DNA of 5,349 nt, from the NCBI GenBank assembly GCA_020050375.1, contig JAGVKR010000087.1, positions 1 through 5,349 on the forward strand. Direction: 5' to 3'. This stretch comes from Planctomycetales bacterium. GTDB lineage: Bacteria; Planctomycetota; Planctomycetia; Planctomycetales; Planctomycetaceae. The position numbers and the translations under genes were made by a program. A model generated the notes under the pieces. That model was given only the letters and a program-made list of their open reading frames with translations. It did no database searches and had not been told where the DNA came from. How positions within the stretch are numbered: position 1 is the first letter of the stretch; each line of letters begins with the position of its first letter. Of this stretch, positions 1 to 4,839 are shown piece after piece.

Positions 1-10
1 GAGACGCCCG

Positions 11-41
11 CACGGCCGACTCCCGCTGGTCGCTGGCCGTG
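11..41. other. Imperfect hairpin downstream of the leftward genes
   Basis: CACGGCC at 11-17 is the exact reverse complement of GGCCGTG at 35-41. An inner stem CGAC (17-20) / GTCG (29-32) can extend the helix with a small bulge. It lies 68 to 98 bases beyond the stop codon of the 54-residue leftward gene, so it could end or stabilise that transcript. No T-run follows on either strand, so it is not a canonical intrinsic terminator. A second weak stem, GGTGG (55-59) / CCACC (69-73), lies nearer the gene. I see no gene in positions 1-108. Confidence 0.35.
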
Positions 42-108
42 GCACCCAGGGTTTGGTGGCCAATCGTACCACCGTCAACTGACTGGTGTCCGCCGAAGGC
101 CGAGCTGC

Positions 109-273
109 TTACGCACCACCGGGGAGTTGCCAATTGTAGGCGTTGAGTTCCATCGCCAGCAGGGCGCAGCCGACGCACAGGGCGGCGACGGCGACAAACA
201 GCAATCCGACGTAGACATCCGGTGCGGCCGCGGGGCCTTTGGGCTTGCGCGAACTAGAGCTTCGTGGTGACAT
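109..273 (-). CDS. Small single-span membrane protein, 54 aa, function unknown
   Basis: The minus-strand frame starts at ATG (271-273) and ends at TAA (109-111), giving 54 residues. It opens with a short Ser/Arg/Lys-rich stretch (MSPRSSSSRKPKG) and an Ala/Pro linker. One hydrophobic helix follows at about residues 20-42 (VYVGLLFVAVAALCVGCALL). It ends in a short polar tail, NAYNWQLPGGA. The positive N-terminus suggests a cytoplasmic N-terminus and an outside C-terminus (inference). The start lies inside the last 20 bases of the upstream 290-residue gene in another frame, and AAAGG sits five bases before the ATG, which fits translational coupling. I do not recognise a named family, although short proteins of this form are familiar beside such genes in planctomycetes. 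It could be a chance frame, but the clean helix, ribosome site and overlap argue for a real gene. Confidence 0.62.
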   Translation of the reverse strand: MSPRSSSSRKPKGPAAAPDVYVGLLFVAVAALCVGCALLAMELNAYNWQLPGGA

Positions 274-1126
274 TGTCGCCTTTCTGAATCACGCCATTGC
301 GAGAGCTTTCGATGACTTCTCCCACGGCGGCGTCGGGAGTGGTTTCAACAATGCGGATCCGCGCCAGAAACTTCGCCTTCGGGCCCCCTTTGAGGCCCGA
401 TCGATACGCGGTGAGCTCGTGACCCCGTTTCAGCCCGTCATCGCTTCCCCCCGAGATCGCGACCAGCTCGTTGGAGCCCTGTTTCTTCGATCGCTGGATT
501 TCGGTGATCTTGAAATCCACGGCCGGGGGGGGAACGTCCTTCGTGGCCAGCTCGTTGATGTCGGCGGCGATGCCGTTTGCCGCCAGGGCCTGTTGCATGA
601 GAGCGACGCGTCCCAGCAGGTCTCGGTTTTTCTGGACGTCGACGTCGTGGGCGATCTCGAGGGCCCGTTTCTGGTCTTCGAGCTTGATCCGGTCGGCGTA
701 TTCCTCGTCGCGCTTCTGCGTGAGCTCGTGGTTGATGGCCCGCTCGTTGTCGGCTTCGGTCTTGCGGGCGATCGCATCCTGGCCGGCGATCAGCGCCTGC
801 GTGCTGGCGGTCTGGCGGGCGACCTGCAGATTGCCGGTTTCTTTCTTCAGCGTCTCGACCTGCTGGGCGAGTCCCTTGCGCGTGGCGTCGATTTCTTCGG
901 CCTTTTGAATCGCGGCGGTGAGTTTGGCGGTCAACTCGGTTTTGACGGTCTGCAGCTCCGTGTCCTTGTTGTTGAACGCAGTCGTCTTTTCAGCGACCAG
1001 CTTCTTCTGCTTCGCCGCCTCGTCACGCCAGTTCATGTGGGCGGTATAGACCGCCCCGGCGAACGCCATAAACATGACGCTGAGGACGAGCTGAAACACC
1101 ACCAGGATTTTGCCGACGAAAGACAT
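254..1126 (-). CDS. Membrane-anchored coiled-coil protein with C-terminal beta domain, 290 aa
   Basis: I know no function for this protein. Residues 5-28 form one hydrophobic segment (signal anchor). Residues about 34-183 are rich in Lys, Glu, Gln and Ala with heptad-like spacing and no prolines, as in a long coiled coil. A PPP linker at 199-201 leads to a beta-rich domain at about 203-290, with alternating hydrophobics and turns such as SGGSDDGLKRGHEL and IQKGDNV. That pattern resembles small barrel domains at the ends of some envelope and flagellar proteins (FlgT-C- or MreC-like, tentative). The likely topology is one span with coil and barrel outside the membrane. The start is well set: AAGGAGT at 1134-1140 lies seven bases before the ATG. 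The anchor resembles that of the 195-residue upstream protein, so the two may interact or derive from one ancestor. The end overlaps the start of the 54-residue membrane protein. Confidence 0.88.
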   Translation of the reverse strand: MSFVGKILVVFQLVLSVMFMAFAGAVYTAHMNWRDEAAKQKKLVAEKTTAFNNKDTELQTVKTELTAKLTAAIQKAEEIDATRKGLAQQVETLKKETGNLQVARQTASTQALIAGQDAIARKTEADNERAINHELTQKRDEEYADRIKLEDQKRALEIAHDVDVQKNRDLLGRVALMQQALAANGIAADINELATKDVPPPAVDFKITEIQRSKKQGSNELVAISGGSDDGLKRGHELTAYRSGLKGGPKAKFLARIRIVETTPDAAVGEVIESSRNGVIQKGDNVTTKL

Positions 1127-1133
1127 CGACCGG

Positions 1134-1140
1134 ACTCCTT
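1134..1140 (-). promoter_or_regulatory. Strong ribosome binding site of the 290-aa gene
   Basis: On the minus strand AAGGAGT precedes the ATG by seven bases. It is the best Shine-Dalgarno match in the window and fixes the start at 1126. The two other leftward genes have a weak site or none, so this gene may be translated most strongly. Confidence 0.75.
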
Positions 1141-1143
1141 AAG

Positions 1144-1170
1144 CATCAATTCACAGTCATCAATTCACAG
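1144..1170. repeat. Two tandem 13-bp repeats in a 14-bp period, upstream of the 290-aa gene
   Basis: CATCAATTCACAG occurs at 1144-1156 and again at 1158-1170, separated by one base. On the minus strand this reads CTGTGAATTGATG twice, just upstream of the ribosome site. In the transcript it would lie in the untranslated leader. It could be a recent slippage duplication or a pair of protein-binding half-sites. I found no further copy in the window. Confidence 0.8.
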
Positions 1171-1252
1171 TGCCGCAACAATTACGCTTCGCACACGGCT
1201 TTTTTCCGAAGACAGCCCCGCGGCAAATCGCCGGCAGGATTGACGGCTTCGG

Positions 1253-1840
1253 TCAGTTTTTTTCTCCACCCTCGTAAGGCGGCTTTTTTGGCCCTTGGCC
1301 CGTTTCGGATTCGAGCGCTTCCCGACGACGCTCGACGCGCTGGAGCACGGCCTCGGCCTGAAACAGCAGATCCTGCAGTCGTTTCACGTCGGCCTGGGAG
1401 GCCTGCCTTTGCGAGACGAGCTCGTCGAACTGGCTTTGCAAACGCATCACGTCTTCGCGGCGCAGCTTCAAGTCGTCGAGTTTCACGTCGGCCTTGCGGG
1501 CCTGCAGTTCGACCTGCTCGGCCAGCTCGAGGGTCTTCTGCTCGAGTTGGGCGAGCATTTTTTCGAGCTGGACTTCGCGGCCCGTGGCCGGGTCGGCGAT
1601 GGCTTTGACGTCGGCGTCGATGCCGGCGACCGCCAGTTGCTGCGCCTTGTCGACCGCCTTGCTGAGCTCATCGAGGGCCGCCAGATCCTGTTTTTGCTTG
1701 GCAATGTCGTTTTGGGGATATCGTTCGTTCGCGACCTTCTTCCAGTCGGTCCAGGTGGCGGTCGACACCGCCGCCACGCCCATGAATGCCACGGCGAGGA
1801 CGGTGACGAAGATCGTCAGCAAGCGACTGAACTTGGTCAT
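1253..1840 (-). CDS. Membrane-anchored coiled-coil protein, 195 aa, function unknown
   Basis: This is the first gene of the leftward set. Residues 6-27 are one hydrophobic anchor (LLTIFVTVLAVAFMGVAAV), followed by TATWTDWKKVANERYP. A helical region of about 46-180, rich in Gln, Glu, Lys, Leu and Arg, is predicted as coiled coil, with a break near 72-90 (VAGIDADVKAIADPATGREV) and a dense stretch at 90-180. The tail GQGPKKPPYEGGEKN is polar and probably disordered. There is no enzyme motif. The anchor and following Trp-basic motif match those of the 290-residue neighbour (FM..A, then a W followed by basic or acidic residues). The ATG at 1838-1840 has no clear Shine-Dalgarno site, but it is the natural start for the anchor. 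The near-consensus promoter lies about 120 bp upstream. A structural or scaffolding envelope role is inference. Confidence 0.85.
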   Translation of the reverse strand: MTKFSRLLTIFVTVLAVAFMGVAAVSTATWTDWKKVANERYPQNDIAKQKQDLAALDELSKAVDKAQQLAVAGIDADVKAIADPATGREVQLEKMLAQLEQKTLELAEQVELQARKADVKLDDLKLRREDVMRLQSQFDELVSQRQASQADVKRLQDLLFQAEAVLQRVERRREALESETGQGPKKPPYEGGEKN

Positions 1841-1904
1841 AGGAATCGGGTTTGTAAAGCTTTAGACACTGGAAACCAGACGAAGCACCGAACGTCACAT
1901 GACC

Positions 1905-1923
1905 GGCGGTGAGAGGCTCCGCC
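1905..1923 (-). other. Hairpin in the 5' leader of the leftward transcript
   Basis: GGCGG (1905-1909) pairs with CCGCC (1919-1923) around a nine-base loop. If transcription starts near 1952, the hairpin lies in the middle of a leader of about 110 bases. It has no T-run and no second alternative stem that I can see, so an attenuator is not supported. It may only affect mRNA stability. Confidence 0.3.
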
Positions 1924-1934
1924 CTGCGCTTTTA

Positions 1935-2135
1935 CGATCGTTATAGAATGTCCATCTTTACTATACGTAGGTCAAAAATCCGGTGTCAATCAGGAACTGG
2001 CCCGATCGGTCGAATCTTCGCGTTCGCATCGATCAATCGTCGAATCGGACACGCGCGCTCGCACCGATCGGCCTGACGGCGGGAATCCCCTACTCTATCG
2101 ACCGGCCGACCGGGCCTTCCTCTTGGGATCGATCG
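1935..2135. repeat. Four CGATCG palindromes at about 65-bp intervals
   Basis: CGATCG occurs at 1935-1940, 2003-2008, 2065-2070 and 2130-2135, with start-to-start distances of 68, 62 and 65 bp. The two middle copies extend to the 8-bp palindrome CCGATCGG, and the last lies in GATCGATCGAATTC. About six helical turns separate neighbouring copies, so they would lie on roughly one DNA face. They could be sites for a dimeric regulator or a methylated GATC-type motif. CGATCG also occurs by chance in GC-rich coding DNA, so the spacing is the only unusual part. Confidence 0.45.
1960..1989 (-). promoter_or_regulatory. Sigma-70-type promoter for the leftward coiled-coil genes
   Basis: On the minus strand a perfect -35 box TTGACA (1984-1989) is followed after 18 bp by TATAGT (1960-1965), five of six matches to the -10 consensus. 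The flanks are AT-rich against a GC-rich background. Transcription would start near 1952, about 110 bases before the first ATG at 1840. It is the best promoter match I found and points toward the 195-residue gene. Confidence 0.72.
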
Positions 2136-2248
2136 AATTCACCGGGCGGAATTGAAGTTCCGAGGCCAAGGACTCGGCACATTCGGTTCGGCTGGTTCGT
2201 TGTGCACCACCATCGGGGGACGGCTTCTGGAAAAAAACCGCAACTTTT

Positions 2249-2262
2249 ACAAAGTCTTTTGT
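2249..2262. promoter_or_regulatory. Inverted repeat ACAAA-N4-TTTGT, possible operator
   Basis: ACAAA (2249-2253) and TTTGT (2258-2262) are exact reverse complements around GTCT. The palindrome overlaps the -35 side of the rightward promoter candidate, where a repressor or activator could act. Short AT-rich palindromes also arise by chance, and no regulator gene is adjacent. Confidence 0.3.
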
Positions 2263-2290
2263 ACACTTGCTGCCCGGAATTCGGTAGAAT
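2259..2290 (+). promoter_or_regulatory. Candidate promoter for the STAS and ATPase genes
   Basis: TAGAAT (2285-2290) is a good -10 match. TTGTAC (2259-2264) is the best -35 match but lies 20 bp away, longer than the usual 16-18. An A-run (2231-2237) and AT-rich DNA lie just upstream, like an UP element. Transcription from here would leave a leader of about 155 bases before the TTG start at 2454. The long spacer makes it a weak promoter or one needing an activator. Confidence 0.38.
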
Positions 2291-2353
2291 CCGCAGAACC
2301 TGCAAATTTCCATTTCGTCTGCACGGCGGGTTGCGGCGACTGACGGGGCATCC

Positions 2354-2364
2354 TTTCCGGGAAA
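2354..2364. promoter_or_regulatory. Palindrome TTTCC-G-GGAAA in the STAS gene leader
   Basis: An 11-bp perfect palindrome (TTTCC 2354-2358, GGAAA 2360-2364), with further partial symmetry on both sides (CC and GG one base out), lies about 90 bp before the STAS start. As RNA its loop would be too tight for the full stem, so a DNA-binding site is more likely than a hairpin. Chance is a real alternative. Confidence 0.25.
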
Positions 2365-2439
2365 TGGGCGGTCCGTTCTGGTACCGTCGGCCCGGAGAAA
2401 ATCGTCGGTCGGTGTAGCAGGCAAAGTCGGGCACTCTTC

Positions 2440-2444
2440 GGGAG
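2440..2444 (+). promoter_or_regulatory. Ribosome binding site that supports the TTG start at 2454
   Basis: GGGAG lies nine bases before TTG. The frame is closed by a TAG at 2415-2417, and no ATG or GTG lies between. The next in-frame GTG would cut into the first strand of the STAS domain. The TTG is therefore the best start. Confidence 0.65.
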
Positions 2445-2453
2445 AACTTCGCC

Positions 2454-3266
2454 TTGGACTCGGGCAAATCTTTCGATCTGGAGCGTCATGCGGGTTTCGC
2501 ACGCCTGGTGCTGAATCCCAGCCTCAACGCTTATCACTGGGCCGACATCGAGCGGAGCGCCGCCGAGATTCTGACGTCGCTCGAAACGGCGAAAGCGTCG
2601 GGGGTGATCGTCGACCTGTCGTCGCTCGACTATCTGGGGAGCGCGCAATTGACGCTCCTTGTGCGGATCTGGAAGGCGATCAAAGCGAGCGGGGGGCGGA
2701 TGATCGTTCTGGTCACCGCGCCGGTCGTTCGCGAAGTGATCAATACCGCCGGTCTCAGCACTTTGTGGGAGTTCACCGACTCCCTCGCGGACGCCTATCA
2801 GAAGCTGGGGTTGCGGAGCGACGGTGGGACGCGGATGACGATGCTCCTGCCGTTCGTCGGGGTTGTGGCACTGATGGGGGCCATCGCCGGGCTGTGCGCC
2901 ACGTTGTTCAGAGCCGGGAACCTCGACGCACGTTTGTCTCTCCTGCTGCAACTGGGCTTTTCAGGGGTCGCGCTGGCGGTCGGCGTGTGGATGGTCATCC
3001 GTGGAACGGGAATGCGGAAGAAATTCGGGATCGCCATGGTGGCCGCCAGCCTGATCCTGACGGTCTTGGAAATCATGAATGCTCCCCTGGCAGGTTCCGC
3101 CCCGCCGGAGCAGAAGAGCGAAGCGGCCGGCGCTGAGAAGACGGAATCGGCTGAGAAGGCTGGTGCTGAAAAGGAAGACGCCGACAGCGGGAAGGGGGCC
3201 GACGCGGCCCCGGCCAAAGGGGACGCAACGAAGACGGCCGAGCCGAAGAAGGCCGCAGAAGAGTGA
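2454..3266 (+). CDS. STAS-domain membrane protein with charged low-complexity tail, 270 aa
   Basis: Residues about 6-118 form a STAS (anti-anti-sigma-like) domain: a first strand FARLVLNPS, then VIVDLSSLDYLGSAQLTLL, then a helix and GGRMIVLVTAPVVREVINTAGLS. In SpoIIAA and RsbV the matching loop is D-S-S/T-G with a phosphorylated Ser. Here it reads G-S-A-Q, so Ser63 aligns with the phospho-site but the Asp and Gly are lost. Three hydrophobic segments follow (about 128-152, 161-182, 190-208). The tail (212-270) is rich in Ala, Lys, Glu, Gly and Asp and probably disordered. A STAS domain fused to three helices is not the SulP transporter layout, which puts STAS last, after many helices. Regulation of a membrane partner is inferred. 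No RsbW-like kinase or sigma factor lies nearby. It is read 76 bp before the secretion ATPase and may share its transcript. TTG start chosen from the ribosome site. Confidence 0.82.
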   Translation: MDSGKSFDLERHAGFARLVLNPSLNAYHWADIERSAAEILTSLETAKASGVIVDLSSLDYLGSAQLTLLVRIWKAIKASGGRMIVLVTAPVVREVINTAGLSTLWEFTDSLADAYQKLGLRSDGGTRMTMLLPFVGVVALMGAIAGLCATLFRAGNLDARLSLLLQLGFSGVALAVGVWMVIRGTGMRKKFGIAMVAASLILTVLEIMNAPLAGSAPPEQKSEAAGAEKTESAEKAGAEKEDADSGKGADAAPAKGDATKTAEPKKAAEE

Positions 3267-3300
3267 AGGCCGCGGTCGAGTGAGGGCCGCGGAAGAGTAG
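3250..3300 (+). repeat. Three tandem 17-bp repeats spanning the STAS gene stop codon
   Basis: The units are AGGCCGCAGAAGAGTGA (3250-3266), AGGCCGCGGTCGAGTGA (3267-3283) and GGGCCGCGGAAGAGTAG (3284-3300), with 12 to 14 of 17 bases matching between copies. Each ends in a stop triplet (TGA, TGA, TAG). Because 17 is not a multiple of three, the stops fall in all three plus-strand frames. The first copy encodes the last residues and stop of the STAS protein. The others are downstream non-coding DNA. Slippage duplication at the end of a repetitive Ala/Lys/Glu tail is the likely origin. Confidence 0.82.
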
Positions 3301-3342
3301 GGTGGTTGCCAGACCGAAGCTCGCAACGGGGAAGCATACGAC

Positions 3343-4596
3343 ATGAGCGAACAAGCCAGCGGAGCGGGGCGGACGAAGGAAGTGCGGCAGAAGCTTCTCG
3401 AGCAGGAGCTGCGTGAGTTGCTGGGCGTTGTGGGCCCGGCGCAGCTCGTCGAATTGTTGCTGGAGCGCGCCTCGCAGTTGCGGGCGACCGACATCCACCT
3501 CGACCCCAACGAGGAGGGGTTGCGGATCCGCCTGCGGGTCGACGGGATGCTGCACGACGTGTTGCAGGTGCCCCCCGAGCAATCGCTGCAGATGGTCTCG
3601 CGCCTCAAGCTGATGGCCGAGATGGACATCTCCGAAAAGCGCCTCGCGCAGGACGGCCACATCTCGCGCAAGTTTCTCGATCAGCAGCGCGACGTCCGGG
3701 TCGGAAGCGGCCCGACGACGTTCGGCGAACGGCTGGTCCTGCGGCTGATGCCCGAAGGGGGCTCGTTCAAGCGTTTCGATGAATTGGGCCTCGAACCCGA
3801 TCAGATCGAATTGCTCACGAAATACGTCAGCATGCCCTACGGGATGATCCTCTCGGTGGGCCCCGTCGGATCGGGCAAGAGCACGTCGATGTACAGTTGC
3901 CTCGAGTACGTCAACAGCCCTTCCAAGAGCCTGGTGACGATCGAAGACCCGGTCGAACGGCGGATTCCGGGAGTGAGCCAGGTTCAGATCAAACCCGAAA
4001 TCGGGTTCGGGTTCGTCGAAGCGCTCCGCGGCACGCTGCGGCAGGATCCGAACGTGGTGATGGTCGGCGAGATTCGCGATCCCGAAACGGCTCACATCGG
4101 CGTCCGCGCCGCCCGGACGGGGATTCTCGTGCTGAGCACGCTGCATGCGCAGGATGCGGCCGCGTCGTTCGACGTCTTCCGCGACTTCGGGATTCCGCCA
4201 TTGTTCATCGCCGACAGCCTGCTGGCGGTCGTGGCGCAACGCCTGCTGCGGAAGGTTTGCCAGCACTGCAAGGAAACGGTGGTCGCCGACGAATCGACGC
4301 GGCAGACTCTGGGAGTCAGCGGTCAGGCCGGGGAGGTGTTGCTCACGCGCGGCAAGGGCTGCGACGCCTGCTTCCAAACCGGTTTTTTCGGTCGGACGGG
4401 AGTGTTCGAAGTCGTCGGCGTCGACGAAGAGCTCAAGCACGCGCTCAGCAGCGGCATGCCCCGCGGCGAGCTGGTGCAGTTGGCCCGGTCGCGCGGAATG
4501 CACTCGTTGCAGGCCGCCGCGGCCCGGAAAGTCGTCGCCGGCGTGACTTCGATGGAAGAAATGAACCGGATGCTGCTGATCGACCCGGCCAGTTGA
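3343..4596 (+). CDS. GspE/PilB-type secretion or pilus assembly ATPase, short form, 417 aa
   Basis: This is a hexameric AAA-like ATPase of the type II secretion / type IV pilus GspE family, which drives pseudopilus or pilus assembly at the cytoplasmic side of the membrane. The N2 domain includes RATDIHLDP (47-55) and EKRLAQDGHI (98-107). The catalytic core has Walker A GPVGSGKST (173-181), the Asp box TIEDPVE (199-205), Walker B VVMVGEIRDPETA (238-250) and the His box STLHAQDA (265-272). Cys306/Cys309 and Cys340/Cys343 form the CxxC-CxxC zinc site of GspE and PilB, which PilT lacks, so an assembly rather than retraction ATPase is favoured. All catalytic motifs look intact. At 417 residues it is shorter than usual family members (about 500-570) because the N1 domain that docks on the inner-membrane partner is absent. 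ATG at 3343 follows GGGGAA (3328-3333) by nine bases. No pilin, GspF or secretin gene adjoins it, so its partners are elsewhere or unusual. Confidence 0.95.
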   Translation: MSEQASGAGRTKEVRQKLLEQELRELLGVVGPAQLVELLLERASQLRATDIHLDPNEEGLRIRLRVDGMLHDVLQVPPEQSLQMVSRLKLMAEMDISEKRLAQDGHISRKFLDQQRDVRVGSGPTTFGERLVLRLMPEGGSFKRFDELGLEPDQIELLTKYVSMPYGMILSVGPVGSGKSTSMYSCLEYVNSPSKSLVTIEDPVERRIPGVSQVQIKPEIGFGFVEALRGTLRQDPNVVMVGEIRDPETAHIGVRAARTGILVLSTLHAQDAAASFDVFRDFGIPPLFIADSLLAVVAQRLLRKVCQHCKETVVADESTRQTLGVSGQAGEVLLTRGKGCDACFQTGFFGRTGVFEVVGVDEELKHALSSGMPRGELVQLARSRGMHSLQAAAARKVVAGVTSMEEMNRMLLIDPAS

Positions 4597-4600
4597 ACGG

Positions 4601-4619
4601 ACAAGCGGTGATCGCTTGT
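4601..4619 (+). terminator. Perfect 7-bp hairpin just after the ATPase gene
   Basis: ACAAGCG (4601-4607) and CGCTTGT (4613-4619) pair perfectly around GTGAT, starting four bases after the stop codon. The next bases, GAAAGTTTGTAG, contain only a short T-run. It may terminate transcription weakly or protect the 3' end of the mRNA. Confidence 0.5.
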
Positions 4620-4630
4620 GAAAGTTTGTA

Positions 4631-4650
4631 GTGTGGACTTCAGTCCACAC
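4631..4650 (+). repeat. Hairpin with TTCA loop, REP-like palindrome
   Basis: GTGTGGAC (4631-4638) pairs perfectly with GTCCACAC (4643-4650) around TTCA. No U-tract follows. Short palindromes of the form stem-TTCA-stem between genes recall dispersed REP-like elements in planctomycete genomes (recalled, not searched). Only this copy is present in the window, so its repeat status is not shown here. Confidence 0.6.
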
Positions 4651-4661
4651 GAGATGTTCTA

Positions 4662-4685
4662 TCGTGTTGGCTGACGCCAACACGA
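4662..4685 (+). repeat. Perfect 10-bp hairpin, second REP-like palindrome
   Basis: TCGTGTTGGC (4662-4671) pairs perfectly with GCCAACACGA (4676-4685) around TGAC. It is the most stable stem in the window and lies 11 bp from the previous hairpin, in the same gap. The two may form one bipartite element, inserted or maintained between convergently or serially read genes. Bidirectional symmetry lets it act on transcripts of either strand. The sequence lacks the T-run of an intrinsic terminator. Confidence 0.62.
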
Positions 4686-4745
4686 CCGGTTGTCACCGAC
4701 CGCCTGTTCAATTGGAACGGCACACGCTCTGTTCGCGACCACCAT

Positions 4746-4756
4746 TTGTCGGACAA
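4746..4756. promoter_or_regulatory. Palindrome TTGTC-G-GACAA upstream of the hydrolase
   Basis: TTGTC (4746-4750) and GACAA (4752-4756) are exact reverse complements. Part of it also forms a longer-range inverted repeat: CGGTTGTC (4687-4694) with GACAACCG (4752-4759). It lies about 85 bp before the hydrolase start and could be an operator. No -10-like box is visible downstream of it. Confidence 0.28.
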
Positions 4757-4839
4757 CCGCACGGCGATCTTCTCTGCTGGACGACGATCGCTTCCCTTGA
4801 TTCTCCGCGCTCCTTCACTCCCGCTCCCTTCGATGCCTG

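Larger units (their letters stand above)
1841..2453. other. Divergent intergenic region, 613 bp, no convincing gene
   Basis: This stretch separates the leftward coiled-coil genes from the rightward STAS gene. Frames crossing it (for example plus 1983-2417 from a GTG, and minus frames at 2090-2502) lack ribosome sites, domains and consistent codon use, and I regard them as non-coding. It contains promoter candidates for both directions, four spaced CGATCG palindromes, three TCGAAT hexamers (2010, 2040, 2133), a leader hairpin and two short AT-rich palindromes. Its length suggests regulation or an unrecognised RNA, but I see no known riboswitch or RNA family. Confidence 0.7.

Noticed and set aside
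239..1243. 334-residue plus-strand open frame
   Set aside because: Shadow of the 290-aa minus-strand gene. Its start lacks a ribosome site and its Leu/Gly/Val-rich product mirrors reversed coiled-coil codons.
1240..1275. Possible intrinsic terminator on the plus strand (TGAC..GTCA followed by a T-run)
   Set aside because: The stem is only four pairs, and no plus-strand gene ends there. The T-run is part of the minus-strand coding end of the 195-aa gene.
1295..1912. 205-residue plus-strand open frame
   Set aside because: Shadow of the 195-aa coiled-coil gene on the opposite strand, with no ribosome site or domain.
1935..2135. CRISPR-like array from the evenly spaced CGATCG copies
   Set aside because: The repeated unit is only 6-8 bp, far shorter than CRISPR repeats, and no cas gene is nearby.
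1983..2417. 144-residue plus-strand frame in the intergenic region
   Set aside because: GTG start without a ribosome site, no recognisable domain, and it runs across promoter-like AT-rich DNA.
2247..2951. 234-residue minus-strand frame over the STAS gene start
   Set aside because: Antisense to the clear STAS coding frame; the product is Arg/Pro/Gln-rich and carries no motif.
3110..3265. Possible separate repeat region or frameshift in the Ala/Lys/Glu tail of the STAS protein
   Set aside because: The frame is continuous to a clean stop and the low-complexity composition fits a disordered tail; no frameshift is needed.
3073..4683. 536-residue open frame on the minus strand
   Set aside because: It lies antisense to the ATPase gene, whose catalytic motifs and ribosome site are all present. 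Its translation is Arg/His/Asp/Pro-rich with no domain. Long antisense frames are common in GC-rich DNA.
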